NCBI GenBank assembly: GCA_005046945.1
Contig: SUSS01000027.1
Coordinates: 1-36,205 of the forward strand
DNA length: 36,205 bases
Reading direction: 5' to 3'
From: Tissierella creatinini
GTDB lineage: Bacteria > Bacillota > Clostridia > Tissierellales > Tissierellaceae
The translations under genes and the position numbers were made by a program. Each line of letters starts with the position of its first letter. Position 1 is the first letter of the stretch. This document shows, one piece after another, positions 24,041 through 32,297 of this stretch. A model generated the notes under the pieces. It saw only the letters and a program-made list of their open reading frames with translations. It ran no database searches and was not told the DNA's origin.

Positions 24041-25222
24041 TTATTCCTGTAAGCCGCAAGCTGCAATCGCCTGCTGCAAATCCTCGATTAAGTCTTCTTC
24101 ATCTTCTAATCCTATACTGAACCGGAAGAATCCATCCTGAAAAATCTTGGGATAATGAGGCAGCTTATCACTGGATTTATCATAATAGACTATCAGACTT
24201 TCGATATCTCCCAATGATACTGCATGAGTAACCAGTTTTAATTCATTCAGAAATTTTTGATGTATTGCTTCATCACCCCTGATGTCAAATGCGATCATCC
24301 CTGAATACTCACCTTTCATCAGTTCCTTGGCAAGGCTATGCTGGGGATGACTCTCCAGACCAGGATACCAGATAAAGCGAACTGCAGGACTTTTTTCCAA
24401 AAATTCAGCCACTGCCATGGCAACGCGGCTGTGCTGCTTCATACGCATAGGAAGTGTTGCCAGCCCTCTTGAAATCAGCCATGCATTAAAAGGGCTTAAT
24501 GCTCCTCCGAAATTTACCAGAGCAATTTCCTTTATTTTATCCAGCAATTCCTTTCTCCCCAGCACACAGCCTCCTAATGAATCACCATGACCATTGATAT
24601 ACTTTGTCATACTGTGGATTTCCAGATCTGCACCTAAGCGAAGAGGATAGGTGTTTATAGGTCCTGCAAATGTTGCATCTACAGAAAGCAAAGCGCCTGC
24701 GGAATGTGCCAAATCAGCAATTGCTTGTATGTCACTGATTCCTGTTGTTGGATTACCGGGTGTTTCAATATGAATTAAGCGTGTATTTGGGCGAATCGCA
24801 GCACGCACGGCATCTGTATCAGTTGAATCCACAAAGTCTACCTCTATATTATATTTCTCCGGCAGATATTTGCGGAACAACAAGTTTGTCGCACTGTAGC
24901 AGACCTCAGAGATGATTGCATGATCACCCGCATTTAGAAATGGTATAAACACACCGGTAAGAGCTGCCACACCGCTTGCAAATACCGCACAGTCTTCTGC
25001 ACCGGTTAAAGCACAAAGCTTATCCTGTAAAACCATTTGGTTGACATTTCGGTTCCGGGCATAAATATTGCTCTCTGTTCCACTCCAATCTACAGGTGTG
25101 CCGTCTGTGGGTATACGATAGTTTGAAGTCATGTAAATAGGTTCATTGATTGCACCAAAGGTATCATCCCTACGAGCGCCACCATGTACAGCAAGGGTTT
25201 GTGCTTTCATTAATTTATTCAT
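24041..25222 (-). CDS. Cys/Met-metabolism PLP enzyme (transsulfuration family)
   Basis: A 393-residue fold-type I PLP enzyme of the cystathionine gamma-synthase / beta- and gamma-lyase / methionine gamma-lyase family. It begins AQTLAVHGGARRDDTFGA; the PLP phosphate site is FASGVAAL, VDATFAGP holds the ring-binding Asp182, and Lys207 in HSMTKYINGHGDSLGG is the Schiff-base lysine. The sequence does not tell synthase from lyase. AAGGAG lies nine bases before the ATG. It diverges from a LysR gene, with an inverted repeat between, so it is the likely target of that regulator. Confidence 0.9.
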   Translation of the reverse strand: MNKLMKAQTLAVHGGARRDDTFGAINEPIYMTSNYRIPTDGTPVDWSGTESNIYARNRNVNQMVLQDKLCALTGAEDCAVFASGVAALTGVFIPFLNAGDHAIISEVCYSATNLLFRKYLPEKYNIEVDFVDSTDTDAVRAAIRPNTRLIHIETPGNPTTGISDIQAIADLAHSAGALLSVDATFAGPINTYPLRLGADLEIHSMTKYINGHGDSLGGCVLGRKELLDKIKEIALVNFGGALSPFNAWLISRGLATLPMRMKQHSRVAMAVAEFLEKSPAVRFIWYPGLESHPQHSLAKELMKGEYSGMIAFDIRGDEAIHQKFLNELKLVTHAVSLGDIESLIVYYDKSSDKLPHYPKIFQDGFFRFSIGLEDEEDLIEDLQQAIAACGLQE

Positions 25223-25307
25223 TTATTTTCACTCCTTATACTTCATTTCCTTAAATACATAGTAGCATAGCATCATCAATCTGTAAAACAAATGGTTTCG
25301 ATTATGT

Positions 25308-25326
25308 CAATCAGATTTAATGATTG
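25308..25326. promoter_or_regulatory. Probable LysR-type operator
   Basis: A perfect 6-bp inverted repeat, CAATCA-N7-TGATTG, in the divergent gap between the PLP enzyme and the LysR gene; spacing and place fit the recognition site of a LysR regulator controlling both genes. Confidence 0.55.
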
Positions 25327-25379
25327 ATTTGATGAGTAATATATTGTACTATATAATTATATTAAATTCGGAGGATACG

Positions 25380-26279
25380 ATGGAAATCAGGAATTTAAAC
25401 ACTTTTTTGAAAGTAGCTTCACTGCGGAACTTTACACAGGCAAGCAGAGAGCTGGGCTACTCCCAGTCAAATGTAAGCGCTCATATCCAACAGTTAGAGA
25501 ATGAAATAGGAATGCCTCTGTTTAACAGAATAGGGCGCAGTGTTTCCTTAACTCAATATGGTGAAGAGCTGTTGCCGTACGCGCACCAGATTGTATCCAC
25601 CGCATTGCAGATTGACAGTTTGTTCAAATCAGATGAAGCACTCGGCGGAACCATACGAATAGGTATGGTGGAATCTCTTTTTAAACTGCTTATGGAAAAT
25701 ACGGTTATTAAATACCATAAGCGGTTTCCACGGGTGAAGATAGAGCTGAGTGCTGATGCCACATCAACATTAAAGGACAATTTGCAGCATGATCTGATAG
25801 ATGCAGCCTGCCTGATAGATGCTCCATTGCCCGGGACGGATTGGCATTGCTGGCATAAGTTTGATGTTCCCATTGTGGTTATTGCCAATTCGTCACACCC
25901 GCTTTCTGACAGGAGCAAAGTAAGGCTTGAGGATTTATCCGGACAGGATTTTATTTTAATGGAAGAATTGGCACCATACACTGTTCATTTTCAAAGCATC
26001 ATGGCAAGTCATTATATTGAATATAATTCTTTTTTGAAGCTTCAGAGTGCAGATATGGCACGAAGTCTGGTTGAAAAAGGTAGCTTCCTGTCAGTTCTGC
26101 CGCTATATTCTGTGCAGGATTCGGTCAGACAAGGAAGATTAAAAATTTTTGACATACCTGAATTGGAGCATATTCAATCAGTACAGATTATTGTCCATAT
26201 CAATAAAGCAATAACGCCCCAGCTCAAAGGCTTTATGGAGGAGCTTAGGGATGTGCTCCAAAAGGTTATTGCTATATGA
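25380..26279 (+). CDS. LysR-family transcriptional regulator
   Basis: A 299-residue regulator starting MEIRNLNTFLKVASLRNFTQ; residues 1-60 are the winged helix-turn-helix (ASRELGYSQSNVSAHIQQLE recognition region, EIGMPLFNRIGRSVSLT wing), followed by a two-lobed effector domain from about 90. ATG 25380 with GGAGG five bases upstream is chosen; the frame is open to 25320 but has no ribosome site there. The only plus-strand intact gene between 1 and 36 kb apart from the edge transposase. It resembles CysL/YtlI-type regulators in general build; effector unknown. Confidence 0.92.
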   Translation: MEIRNLNTFLKVASLRNFTQASRELGYSQSNVSAHIQQLENEIGMPLFNRIGRSVSLTQYGEELLPYAHQIVSTALQIDSLFKSDEALGGTIRIGMVESLFKLLMENTVIKYHKRFPRVKIELSADATSTLKDNLQHDLIDAACLIDAPLPGTDWHCWHKFDVPIVVIANSSHPLSDRSKVRLEDLSGQDFILMEELAPYTVHFQSIMASHYIEYNSFLKLQSADMARSLVEKGSFLSVLPLYSVQDSVRQGRLKIFDIPELEHIQSVQIIVHINKAITPQLKGFMEELRDVLQKVIAI

Positions 26280-26399
26280 TAATAAACTCTGAAATAATTC
26301 GAATATTACAAGACTTGAAGTAAAAAAATCTCCCTTTCAAATCTCTAAATAGATTTTGATCCATATTTTCTCATCTCAATATACTTGAATTTTATGAAT

Positions 26400-26430
26400 G
26401 AGCCAATCAGATATAGAAAGGCTCCTTTTT
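26400..26430 (+). terminator. Possible terminator of the LysR gene
   Basis: GAGCC (26400-26404) pairs with GGCTC (26420-26424), followed by CTTTTT. Short stem and long loop, but correctly placed 120 bases after the stop codon. Confidence 0.5.
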
Positions 26431-26563
26431 CATTTGAATAAAATCCCTCTTGCAATGAAGAATATAAAGCTATTAAAGCCGTAGAATATATGATATAAAT
26501 CTACCATATTTCTCCGGCTTTATTTTTCTCTCATTTGTGATTTCTAAATTATTATCTATCCTA

Positions 26564-26624
26564 CTAAAAAACAATCTTTTGCATCACTTTTAGTGCGAAA
26601 TCTAAAAAACAAGCTTTTGCATCA
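26564..26624. repeat. Tandem 23-base direct repeat
   Basis: The sequence CTAAAAAACAA-x-CTTTTGCATCA occurs at 26564-26586 and 26602-26624 with a single differing base (T or G at x). Copy-to-copy distance is 38 bases. No coding sense. Confidence 0.7.
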
Positions 26625-26819
26625 GTATTTTTTGCAAAAAATAGGGGTCAAAATCGTGCATTTTTTGCTCCGATTTTTAACCCTTTTTTGCCTTCAAACC
26701 ACTATATGTTGTGGTCAAACTCTATTTTTTGCCCTCTATACCACAATTCTGCATCAGAATCACGCACTCAACGTGGCACGATAGGCTCACCCTGATGTCT
26801 GGTCTGTATTTTCCGTTTT

Positions 26820-26914
26820 GTCTGTCCGAGGGAATAGGTCAATAGTGGATTTTATGGGGGTAGTCTGTTCGAGGAAACAGTTCTACTGTTTTTGTCCGTT
26901 CGGGGGAACAGGTC
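26820..26914 (+). repeat. Three degenerate 21-base hairpin repeats
   Basis: Copies at 26820-26840, 26863-26883 and 26894-26914, each beginning GTC(T/C)GT(T/C)CG(A/G)GG and ending with (A/G)(A/G)(T/A)... AGGTC or AGTTC. Each is a hairpin with arms of the type CTGTTC/GAACAG and a G-rich four-base loop; the middle copy keeps most and the first has CTGTCC/GAATAG. Copy starts are 43 and 31 bases apart. I do not recognise the family. Confidence 0.6.
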
Positions 26915-26923
26915 GATGCATAA

Positions 26924-26947
26924 CGGGTTCAAGTCCTGTCATCTCCG
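26924..26947 (+). other. tRNA 3'-end remnant (T arm plus acceptor strand)
   Basis: CGGG-TTCAAGT-CCTG (26924-26938) is a complete T arm obeying the GGTTCRANYCC consensus, followed by TCATCTCC and a discriminator-like G. No matching 5' acceptor strand or anticodon arm lies upstream, so this is a fragment. Such fragments are often one side of an integration site. Confidence 0.45.
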
Positions 26948-26971
26948 GTGGCAAAGGTACTATCTATTGAT

Positions 26972-27046
26972 AAAATGCACCGCCCCAAAGCAAATCGTTA
27001 AGACTTGCACCCCACTATTTTGGAGCGGTGCATTTTTTAACGATTT
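26972..27046. repeat. Two interleaved inverted repeats
   Basis: Repeat 1: 26972-26989 pairs with 27019-27036, 18 bp with one mismatch, core ATGCACCGC. Repeat 2: AAATCGTTAA (26992-27001) pairs with TTAACGATTT (27037-27046), 10 bp perfect. The left arm of repeat 2 lies in the loop of repeat 1 and its right arm just outside, so the two are mutually interleaved. Short direct repeats TTGCACC also occur nearby. Repeat 1 with its T-run could serve as terminator for the AraC operon on the minus strand or on the plus strand. Confidence 0.7.
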
Positions 27047-27086
27047 CAAAGCTTGCACCACCCATGAAAAATAATAGTGATTCGCC

Positions 27087-27944
27087 CTACTTTTTCTCCA
27101 CAGGCAACCAAACCTCACAGCGATAATCCTCGGCCTGTTGATTCCCTTCGAAATACACTTCAATATCTGGTGCATCTGCGTATTCGTAGCCAGAACTTGG
27201 AAGCCATTCACTGATTATACGCTTTTGCAGGGCTTGGATAGCCGTTGGCATGGGACCGACGCAAGTAAAGATTGCCCATGTGCAAGCCGGGACAGTATAT
27301 TCCACTAACCCTTCCGGTACAGCCATGTCGCTGGGGGCGGCAATGTAATAATCGAAATCCTTGCCTTTCATACTGCTGGTTACGCCCAGGATTCCTTTGG
27401 GCTCTTGATTCACGAGTCCTAAAATCTGCGAAAATGTGCCGTTCTGCACTATTTTCTGCCAGAATGCCGGAATCTGCGTGAAATTTTCCTCCACATTCAG
27501 AGCATAATGCTCTTTAGCCCCAACAATTCTGAAAACATCCTTTTTTTCAATACGATAGTTCATTTCAGCCTCTCCTTTTATCATAATTTTGAAGCTGATG
27601 GGCAGATAGGCTTTCAGGACTGCTCCTGATTTGCGCGCTTCGGAGGGCGCGATTCCGTGTATGCCCTGAAAGGCGCGGTTGAAAGCAGTGGGCGACTCAT
27701 ATCCATATTTCAAGGCTACATCAATGATCCGCTCGCTCTCATTTTGCAAATCCACCGCCGCTCTTGTCATCTTTCGCCGACGTATATATTCACCAAGCGG
27801 CACCTCCGCTAAATAAGAAAACATACGTTGAAAGTGAAAAGAGGAACAACAGGCGATTTGCGCCATGCGCGTCAGGTCAATCTCATCCTCCAAATGCTCT
27901 TCCAGATACACGATTACTGCGTTTAGCCTGTTCAGCCATTCCAT
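27087..27944 (-). CDS. AraC-family regulator with GyrI-like effector domain
   Basis: A 285-residue regulator. Residues 1-105 are the two helix-turn-helix units of AraC/XylS (SSFHFQRMFSYLAEVPLGEY; ALKYGYESPTAFNRAFQ; HGIAPSEAR). Residues about 125-285 are a GyrI-like small-molecule-binding domain of the Rob/BmrR type (YYIAAPSDMAVPEGLVEYTV, CTWAIF, DIEVYFEGNQQAEDYRCEVW). ATG 27944 with GGAG eight bases upstream gives MEWLNRLNAVIVYLE; the frame is open to 28007. Such regulators often respond to drugs or amphipathic compounds. It is the last gene of a three-gene transcript. Confidence 0.9.
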   Translation of the reverse strand: MEWLNRLNAVIVYLEEHLEDEIDLTRMAQIACCSSFHFQRMFSYLAEVPLGEYIRRRKMTRAAVDLQNESERIIDVALKYGYESPTAFNRAFQGIHGIAPSEARKSGAVLKAYLPISFKIMIKGEAEMNYRIEKKDVFRIVGAKEHYALNVEENFTQIPAFWQKIVQNGTFSQILGLVNQEPKGILGVTSSMKGKDFDYYIAAPSDMAVPEGLVEYTVPACTWAIFTCVGPMPTAIQALQKRIISEWLPSSGYEYADAPDIEVYFEGNQQAEDYRCEVWLPVEKK

Positions 27945-28019
27945 GCCACCATCTCCTGCTTCTATGTTAGAGGAAGATATCCGCTTCGTCCTCTCTTTTT
28001 TCTGCACAAATTAGTGAGG

Positions 28020-28445
28020 TCACTTTTTTATGTGCTCAATATCCTCAGCCGGAAGCCAGTCGTCCATATTTCCGTACCCGCTCCGGTCGATTGCAAAAGG
28101 TGTAACCTCCTGCACATTCTCTACTTCTATAAGCACAAGATATCGTTTGCCGCCCCATCGCTTAATCTGATTAGGGGTAAGACAAAGCATTGTTTGATGA
28201 TCTAAGATAAGCTTTTGAGATTCTTCATTGGTCAACTTTTCTGAATTAAAAACCTCTTTTACAACGGCACGACTTCGTACTAACCCGTCGCCGCTGTTTT
28301 CAACAAACCATAAAACCTCGCCGGGATGAACCCGTCCGTGGGGCAGTTTTCTTCCGGCAGCTCCCCGGATAATCATACTTTTCTGGCCGCTTTTGAGCTT
28401 GTCCAGCTCCTTTTCTTTCGCCTCAAGATATACAACATGATCCAT
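28020..28445 (-). CDS. ASCH/PUA-like domain protein
   Basis: A 141-residue soluble protein whose first half, LDKLKSGQKSMIIRGAAGRK and VHPGEVLWFVENSG, fits the ASCH (PUA-like beta-barrel) pattern, a fold that binds RNA or modified bases. The second half ends with FAIDRSGYGNMDDWLPA. Function unknown; the fold assignment is moderate. GGAGG lies eight bases before the ATG. It sits between the small membrane protein and the AraC regulator on one strand. Confidence 0.6.
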   Translation of the reverse strand: MDHVVYLEAKEKELDKLKSGQKSMIIRGAAGRKLPHGRVHPGEVLWFVENSGDGLVRSRAVVKEVFNSEKLTNEESQKLILDHQTMLCLTPNQIKRWGGKRYLVLIEVENVQEVTPFAIDRSGYGNMDDWLPAEDIEHIKK

Positions 28446-28467
28446 TTGTCAAACCTCCTTTAATAAT

Positions 28468-28947
28468 TTATTTTGTGTTAATTGTTGCGGTCTTTTTCCC
28501 CTGCCAGCGGCAAAATAGCCAAGAAAACGCAAGCATTTGTAGTGCAATTTCCGGGTATCCGATGAATGGATTGAAGGAGAATCGAGTATACAGAAAGCCT
28601 TCAATCGATCCTGGGCCTGTAATAACCGCCCCAATACTGGTGAGGACAAACAGTAAAAAGAACAGCTTGAGCCAGCCCAATCTGCGCCCGATGATGACCT
28701 CGCGGAACGGATAAATTGCAAGCGCTAAAAGCGCGCCGCGTAATATCTGTACAAGAGGTGCAAGCCCGACGGACAAGGAATCGGAGGGCTTCATCACCAA
28801 GTCAAATATCGGGTCGCTTTTGAAATATTCAAAATATCTACTGGCCAGCATAAAGAAAATTCCGAAAGCCAGATAAGTCAGCGTGTGTATGGCAATAAAA
28901 CGCAGACTAAATGGGATGACGGGGTGTTGGCTTATTATATTTTTCAT
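28468..28947 (-). CDS. Small four-helix membrane protein, unknown function
   Basis: A 159-residue protein from ATG 28947 (GGAGG seven bases upstream; the frame is open to 28965). Hydrophobic segments lie near residues 14-36, 62-82, 93-112 and 132-150, the last followed by a lysine-rich end WQGKKTATINTK. No family recognised. It is the first gene of an operon whose promoter shares a 50-base element with the promoter of the ABC-exporter operon at 33.5 kb, so both are probably under the same regulator. Confidence 0.75.
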   Translation of the reverse strand: MKNIISQHPVIPFSLRFIAIHTLTYLAFGIFFMLASRYFEYFKSDPIFDLVMKPSDSLSVGLAPLVQILRGALLALAIYPFREVIIGRRLGWLKLFFLLFVLTSIGAVITGPGSIEGFLYTRFSFNPFIGYPEIALQMLAFSWLFCRWQGKKTATINTK

Positions 28948-28986
28948 GTTCAATCCTCCTCGCATCCGTTATCGTATTCCTTGTTT

Positions 28987-29052
28987 ATTGTAATAAATAA
29001 ATTGTCATATGATAAGTGACCTCAGTAATATATCAGGTAACAAAAACGGAAG
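28987..29052 (-). promoter_or_regulatory. Promoter with shared upstream element (copy 1)
   Basis: Minus-strand -10 TACAAT (28987-28992) and -35 TTATCA (29010-29015), spacer 17. The -35 box is inside a 49-base block (29004-29052) nearly identical to one at 33489-33538; conserved cores are CTTCCGTTTTT, GATATAT and ACTTATCATATGAC. The poor -35 and the conserved block before it suggest an activator-dependent promoter. Confidence 0.65.
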
Positions 29053-29078
29053 TCACACATCCGATGCTAAATTCATCA

Positions 29079-30563
29079 TTAGAGTTTATTTTTCTTTCTT
29101 GGACATGAGGGTAACACCACGGACAACAGCAGTACTATAGAGAACACGAATGCTGTACCCCCAACCCATACAGACAGAACCGGAAAAACCGAAGTTATAA
29201 ATAAGTATTTCTGGCAAGCGCACCAGATTAGAACTCCGAGCAGAATAAATGCTGCACTAACTCGAAGCAATTTGAACCCCGTTCGCTTTTGCTGATAAAA
29301 GGTCGAGGCCAGCCTCAATATCACCAGTAGGCTTGCCGAGATCAGCATACCGATCACGATGCAAAGTCCATAACGCCCCCAGATAATCCTTTCCATGCCG
29401 ACAGAAGGAAAGCCTCGCCACTGCGCCCAGTCACTTAAAACATAGGCGATGAACGGCCAGCTTCGTTGGCTGTTTGTGAGAATCACGATGGCGTCGCCTG
29501 TCTCCGGAACAGCTTGCAAATGCGTCATGATGCCGTTGCCTTGGCCGCCGTGAGAAACTGAAAGCGCACCGTTTGGCAGCTTCTCAATATAGTGACCAAA
29601 TCCATACGCCTCAAATATCAAACCGTAAATTCCAACTTTATGACACTCAGGTTGATACATCCGATTAATGCTCTCGATACTTAGAACAGGGTTTTCCTTC
29701 AAGCCCGCTACCGCAAAGCGGGCAATATCGTGAGCTGTGGCAAACAGACCGCCTGAAGCCTTTGAGGGGTAGAGATAGACCGGAACCGGCTCCTCTCTGA
29801 GGTTATACCCCGTGGGTGGATAAGGATTAGCTGCTGCGTCTATGTCAAAGAAGGCGTTTTCCATTCCCAGCGGAAGCAGAATCTCCGTATGTATATATTC
29901 CGAAAAGCCTTGCCCCGTGACATCCTCGATTAATATTTCCAATAGATTATAGCCTACGTTGGAGTACGAAAATCCCGTCCCCGGCTCACGCATTAACACC
30001 GCTTCCGCAGTCATTACATCACGATTAGAGGGCATCGTCTCGCCGGGAGCATATACATTAGTGAAATCGCCCAGAGGCATCCCCGCAGTGTGACTTAAAA
30101 GCTGCCGTACTGTAATTTTGTCTGTCGGATAGTCCGACTGCGGAAATTTCCAGCTTTTCAGATACTGCGACACCGGAGCATCCAAGTCGATGAGACCCTT
30201 CTCCCTAAGCCGCATAACTCCCCAAGCTATAACAGATTTTGTAATGGATTGAACACTCATGGGCGTATCGGTTGTCAACGCCCTGCCGCTTTCTACATCC
30301 GCATAACCATAGCCCTCAGTCCATGCGATTTCGCCGTCCTTCACAAGTGCGATGTTGCAGCCTGGAATTCCATACAGCTTCATCAGGGTGGGAATGCGTT
30401 CATCCATATGGGCCTTAAATTCGTCAAGCGGCGCATCGGCACGCATATTCAACTTGATTTGCAGACTGCCGGAAAACAGCATGACGAGCAAGCTAATTAG
30501 TATGGATGTAAGGATAAACCATATCCACATCCTGTGACCCCCAAGAATTCTTGATATTTTCAT
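29079..30563 (-). CDS. Membrane-anchored serine hydrolase (class C beta-lactamase/DD-peptidase fold)
   Basis: A 494-residue protein: signal-anchor helix at about 13-31, extracellular penicillin-binding/beta-lactamase-type domain (about 45-385), and three C-terminal membrane helices near 397-420, 433-452 and 456-484. Catalytic motifs: Ser106-x-x-Lys109 (SITK), Tyr200-Ser-Asn202 (YSN) and His338-Gly-Gly (SHGGQG). The family includes esterases, peptidases and beta-lactamases, and the membrane tail is typical of clostridial members linked to ABC exporters. Substrate unknown. It is the last gene of the 33.4 kb operon; GAGGTG precedes its start. Confidence 0.9.
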   Translation of the reverse strand: MKISRILGGHRMWIWFILTSILISLLVMLFSGSLQIKLNMRADAPLDEFKAHMDERIPTLMKLYGIPGCNIALVKDGEIAWTEGYGYADVESGRALTTDTPMSVQSITKSVIAWGVMRLREKGLIDLDAPVSQYLKSWKFPQSDYPTDKITVRQLLSHTAGMPLGDFTNVYAPGETMPSNRDVMTAEAVLMREPGTGFSYSNVGYNLLEILIEDVTGQGFSEYIHTEILLPLGMENAFFDIDAAANPYPPTGYNLREEPVPVYLYPSKASGGLFATAHDIARFAVAGLKENPVLSIESINRMYQPECHKVGIYGLIFEAYGFGHYIEKLPNGALSVSHGGQGNGIMTHLQAVPETGDAIVILTNSQRSWPFIAYVLSDWAQWRGFPSVGMERIIWGRYGLCIVIGMLISASLLVILRLASTFYQQKRTGFKLLRVSAAFILLGVLIWCACQKYLFITSVFPVLSVWVGGTAFVFSIVLLLSVVLPSCPRKKNKL

Positions 30564-30583
30564 ACTTGCACCTCATAATTTTC

Positions 30584-31366
30584 TTACTGCGCGGCACGCA
30601 CATTCCACTCCAAATGTCTGAGCTTCGACAGGGTAAGAACCGTCATAAAAACGATAAGCAACGCTGTCACCGCTATCGGGATAAGTAACGATGGAGTGAC
30701 CGACGGCATTAGTTTTTGCGCTTCAACCAATAATCCGGAAGGTGTCCATCTCTGTACATTGAGTAAGGAAGAAATGAAGTGTATTCCGAATGCGGTTGCC
30801 AATGTCAAAAAACCGGCGGGAATCGGCTTTCTTATTAAAACACCCCACATCATCAGGCAGGATAGTAAAAACAACACATAAATCCCCTGCAGCAGTCCGC
30901 CATATAAAATAGGTATAACGCCGATTTCAAATCCAAAGAGAAGCCCGGAATAACCGTAATCGACAAGCAGTGCGATGATGGGGATTAATACCATCAGAAC
31001 ACCGAAAACCAGCAGTTTCGCGCCAACCATCCGCCCGAAGCGTTTGCCAGCGCACAAGGGCAATACCCATGTGTTATCCCGAATCTCTGATGCCGTAAGT
31101 CCGCATAACGTAAATGCGATGATGATGGTTCCAATCTGCAATACATCGTCCATATAATTGCGAATGCAGTCAAGCTGCGTCATATCGGTCAGGCCGCTAA
31201 TTCCATGTGAAGCTTCCCCGGCAAGCCGACCGGATAGTACCATTGGAAGTACCACCTTTAGCATCACGGGGGTAAGCAACGCAAAAAACAGAAAGCTCGC
31301 AAATAGAATCAAAGCTCGACCACTTCTTATGGCGTATCGCAGTTCCTTGATAATCTCAGTTTTCAT
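30584..31366 (-). CDS. ABC-2 type exporter permease
   Basis: A 260-residue protein with six hydrophobic segments and a short cytoplasmic N-terminus (KELRYAIRSGRALI), the layout of ABC-2 permeases. The large loop after helix 1 faces outward. It overlaps the ATPase gene by four bases (ATGA) and precedes the serine hydrolase by 20 bases. Together with the ATPase it should form a homodimeric exporter; cargo unknown. Confidence 0.85.
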   Translation of the reverse strand: MKTEIIKELRYAIRSGRALILFASFLFFALLTPVMLKVVLPMVLSGRLAGEASHGISGLTDMTQLDCIRNYMDDVLQIGTIIIAFTLCGLTASEIRDNTWVLPLCAGKRFGRMVGAKLLVFGVLMVLIPIIALLVDYGYSGLLFGFEIGVIPILYGGLLQGIYVLFLLSCLMMWGVLIRKPIPAGFLTLATAFGIHFISSLLNVQRWTPSGLLVEAQKLMPSVTPSLLIPIAVTALLIVFMTVLTLSKLRHLEWNVRAAQ

Positions 31367-32262
31367 TTCGTGTTCACCCCCTGCAAAAACAAATCCTCTA
31401 AGCGCGTCTTGCGTTGGGAAAAGGATTCTATCACGATTTCATGATCTGCCAAGAACCTCATCACTGATACGGAAACCGTATTGTCCGCTACTTTGACAGT
31501 TAAGGATCTTTCTGATTTTGTTAAGGATACTACACCTGTAAGTCGTTCCAACGCATTCAAAATATTTGACTCGACTGAATGAGCAGGAATGATGTCAAAA
31601 ATAGGCTGCATATTCTCTTTTTGAAGCTGCCTAAGCGGTTTTTCAAACATCATCTGTCCTGCATCGATCATGCCGACCGTGTCGCAGATGCGCTCCACAT
31701 CGTCTAAAATATGCGTGGAAAACAGAATGGTTTTACCTATGCCTTTCAGGTCCTTGATAAGGCGCAGCACCTCGCTTCTTCCCTCAGGATCAAGGGCAGA
31801 GGACGGCTCGTCAAGGATAAGTAGCTCCGGGTTTCGTATGAGGGCGGCGCCGATGCCCAGGCGTTGCTTCATGCCACGAGAGAACCCGCCCACGCGGCGA
31901 TTCCGCGCATCCAATAATCCCGTCCACTTCAGTATCTCCCCAGTATGTCCAGTGTTCCGCCCACCGGACAAGTAGTCAAGGGTTTCATGTGCGGTCATCC
32001 ACGGATAGAATTTAGGATCCTCAGGGAGGTAACCGATTTTGAGATCACCGGGATGAGTAAGCTTTGTGACATCCAATCCGTTTACGGTACATTCACCCTG
32101 CGCAGGGCGGGAGAGACCAGCGAGAATGTTCATCGTCGTGGTTTTGCCCGAGCCGTTTGGGCCTATAAAGCCGTATATTTCGCCTTTTTTTACGTGCATA
32201 TCCACGTTCTTAAGGGCATAAAAATCTTTGAACTTCTTTTGAAGCCGCTTTACAGTTATCAT
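31363..32262 (-). CDS. ABC exporter ATP-binding protein
   Basis: A 299-residue ATPase: Walker A GPNGSGKT (34-41), signature FSRGMKQRL, Walker B LLILDEPSSALDP, switch His in LFSTHILDD, then a C-terminal regulatory extension of about 80 residues as in NatA/BcrA-type exporters. ATG 32262 with GGAGG seven bases upstream is chosen over the longer frame to 32292. The gene order, small PLDc_N protein before ATPase and permease, recalls yxlE-yxlF-yxlG of Bacillus subtilis. Confidence 0.93.
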   Translation of the reverse strand: MITVKRLQKKFKDFYALKNVDMHVKKGEIYGFIGPNGSGKTTTMNILAGLSRPAQGECTVNGLDVTKLTHPGDLKIGYLPEDPKFYPWMTAHETLDYLSGGRNTGHTGEILKWTGLLDARNRRVGGFSRGMKQRLGIGAALIRNPELLILDEPSSALDPEGRSEVLRLIKDLKGIGKTILFSTHILDDVERICDTVGMIDAGQMMFEKPLRQLQKENMQPIFDIIPAHSVESNILNALERLTGVVSLTKSERSLTVKVADNTVSVSVMRFLADHEIVIESFSQRKTRLEDLFLQGVNTK

Positions 32263-32297
32263 TGATATCCCTCCTTTACCATGAAATCGCATCTATG

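Larger units (their letters stand above)
26280..27086. other. 800-base non-coding stretch rich in repeats and hairpins
   Basis: No plausible gene on either strand. It holds two possible terminators (26400-26430; AAAGCCG/CGGCTTT arms about 26475-26520), a 23-base direct repeat, a hairpin with arms CAAAATCG/CGATTTT near 26648-26680, three copies of a hairpin repeat (26820-26914), a tRNA 3'-end remnant (26924-26947) and interleaved inverted repeats (26972-27046). Confidence 0.7.

Noticed and set aside
26593-26784. A plus-strand frame with many Phe, Leu and Cys codons
   Set aside because: Low-complexity T-rich DNA made of hairpins and direct repeats; no start signal.
26820-26914. CsrA-binding small RNA
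   Set aside because: Loops are G-rich but lack the A(N)GGA loop motif in all copies, and no other evidence supports it.
26820-26914. CRISPR array
   Set aside because: Only three degenerate copies, unequal spacers of 10-22 bases and no cas genes.
26850-26947. A complete tRNA gene
   Set aside because: Only the T arm and the 3' acceptor strand are present; no 5' acceptor partner or anticodon arm could be fitted.
28449-28721. A 90-codon minus-strand frame beside the small membrane protein
   Set aside because: It overlaps the membrane-protein gene in another frame, has no ribosome site, and no family resemblance.
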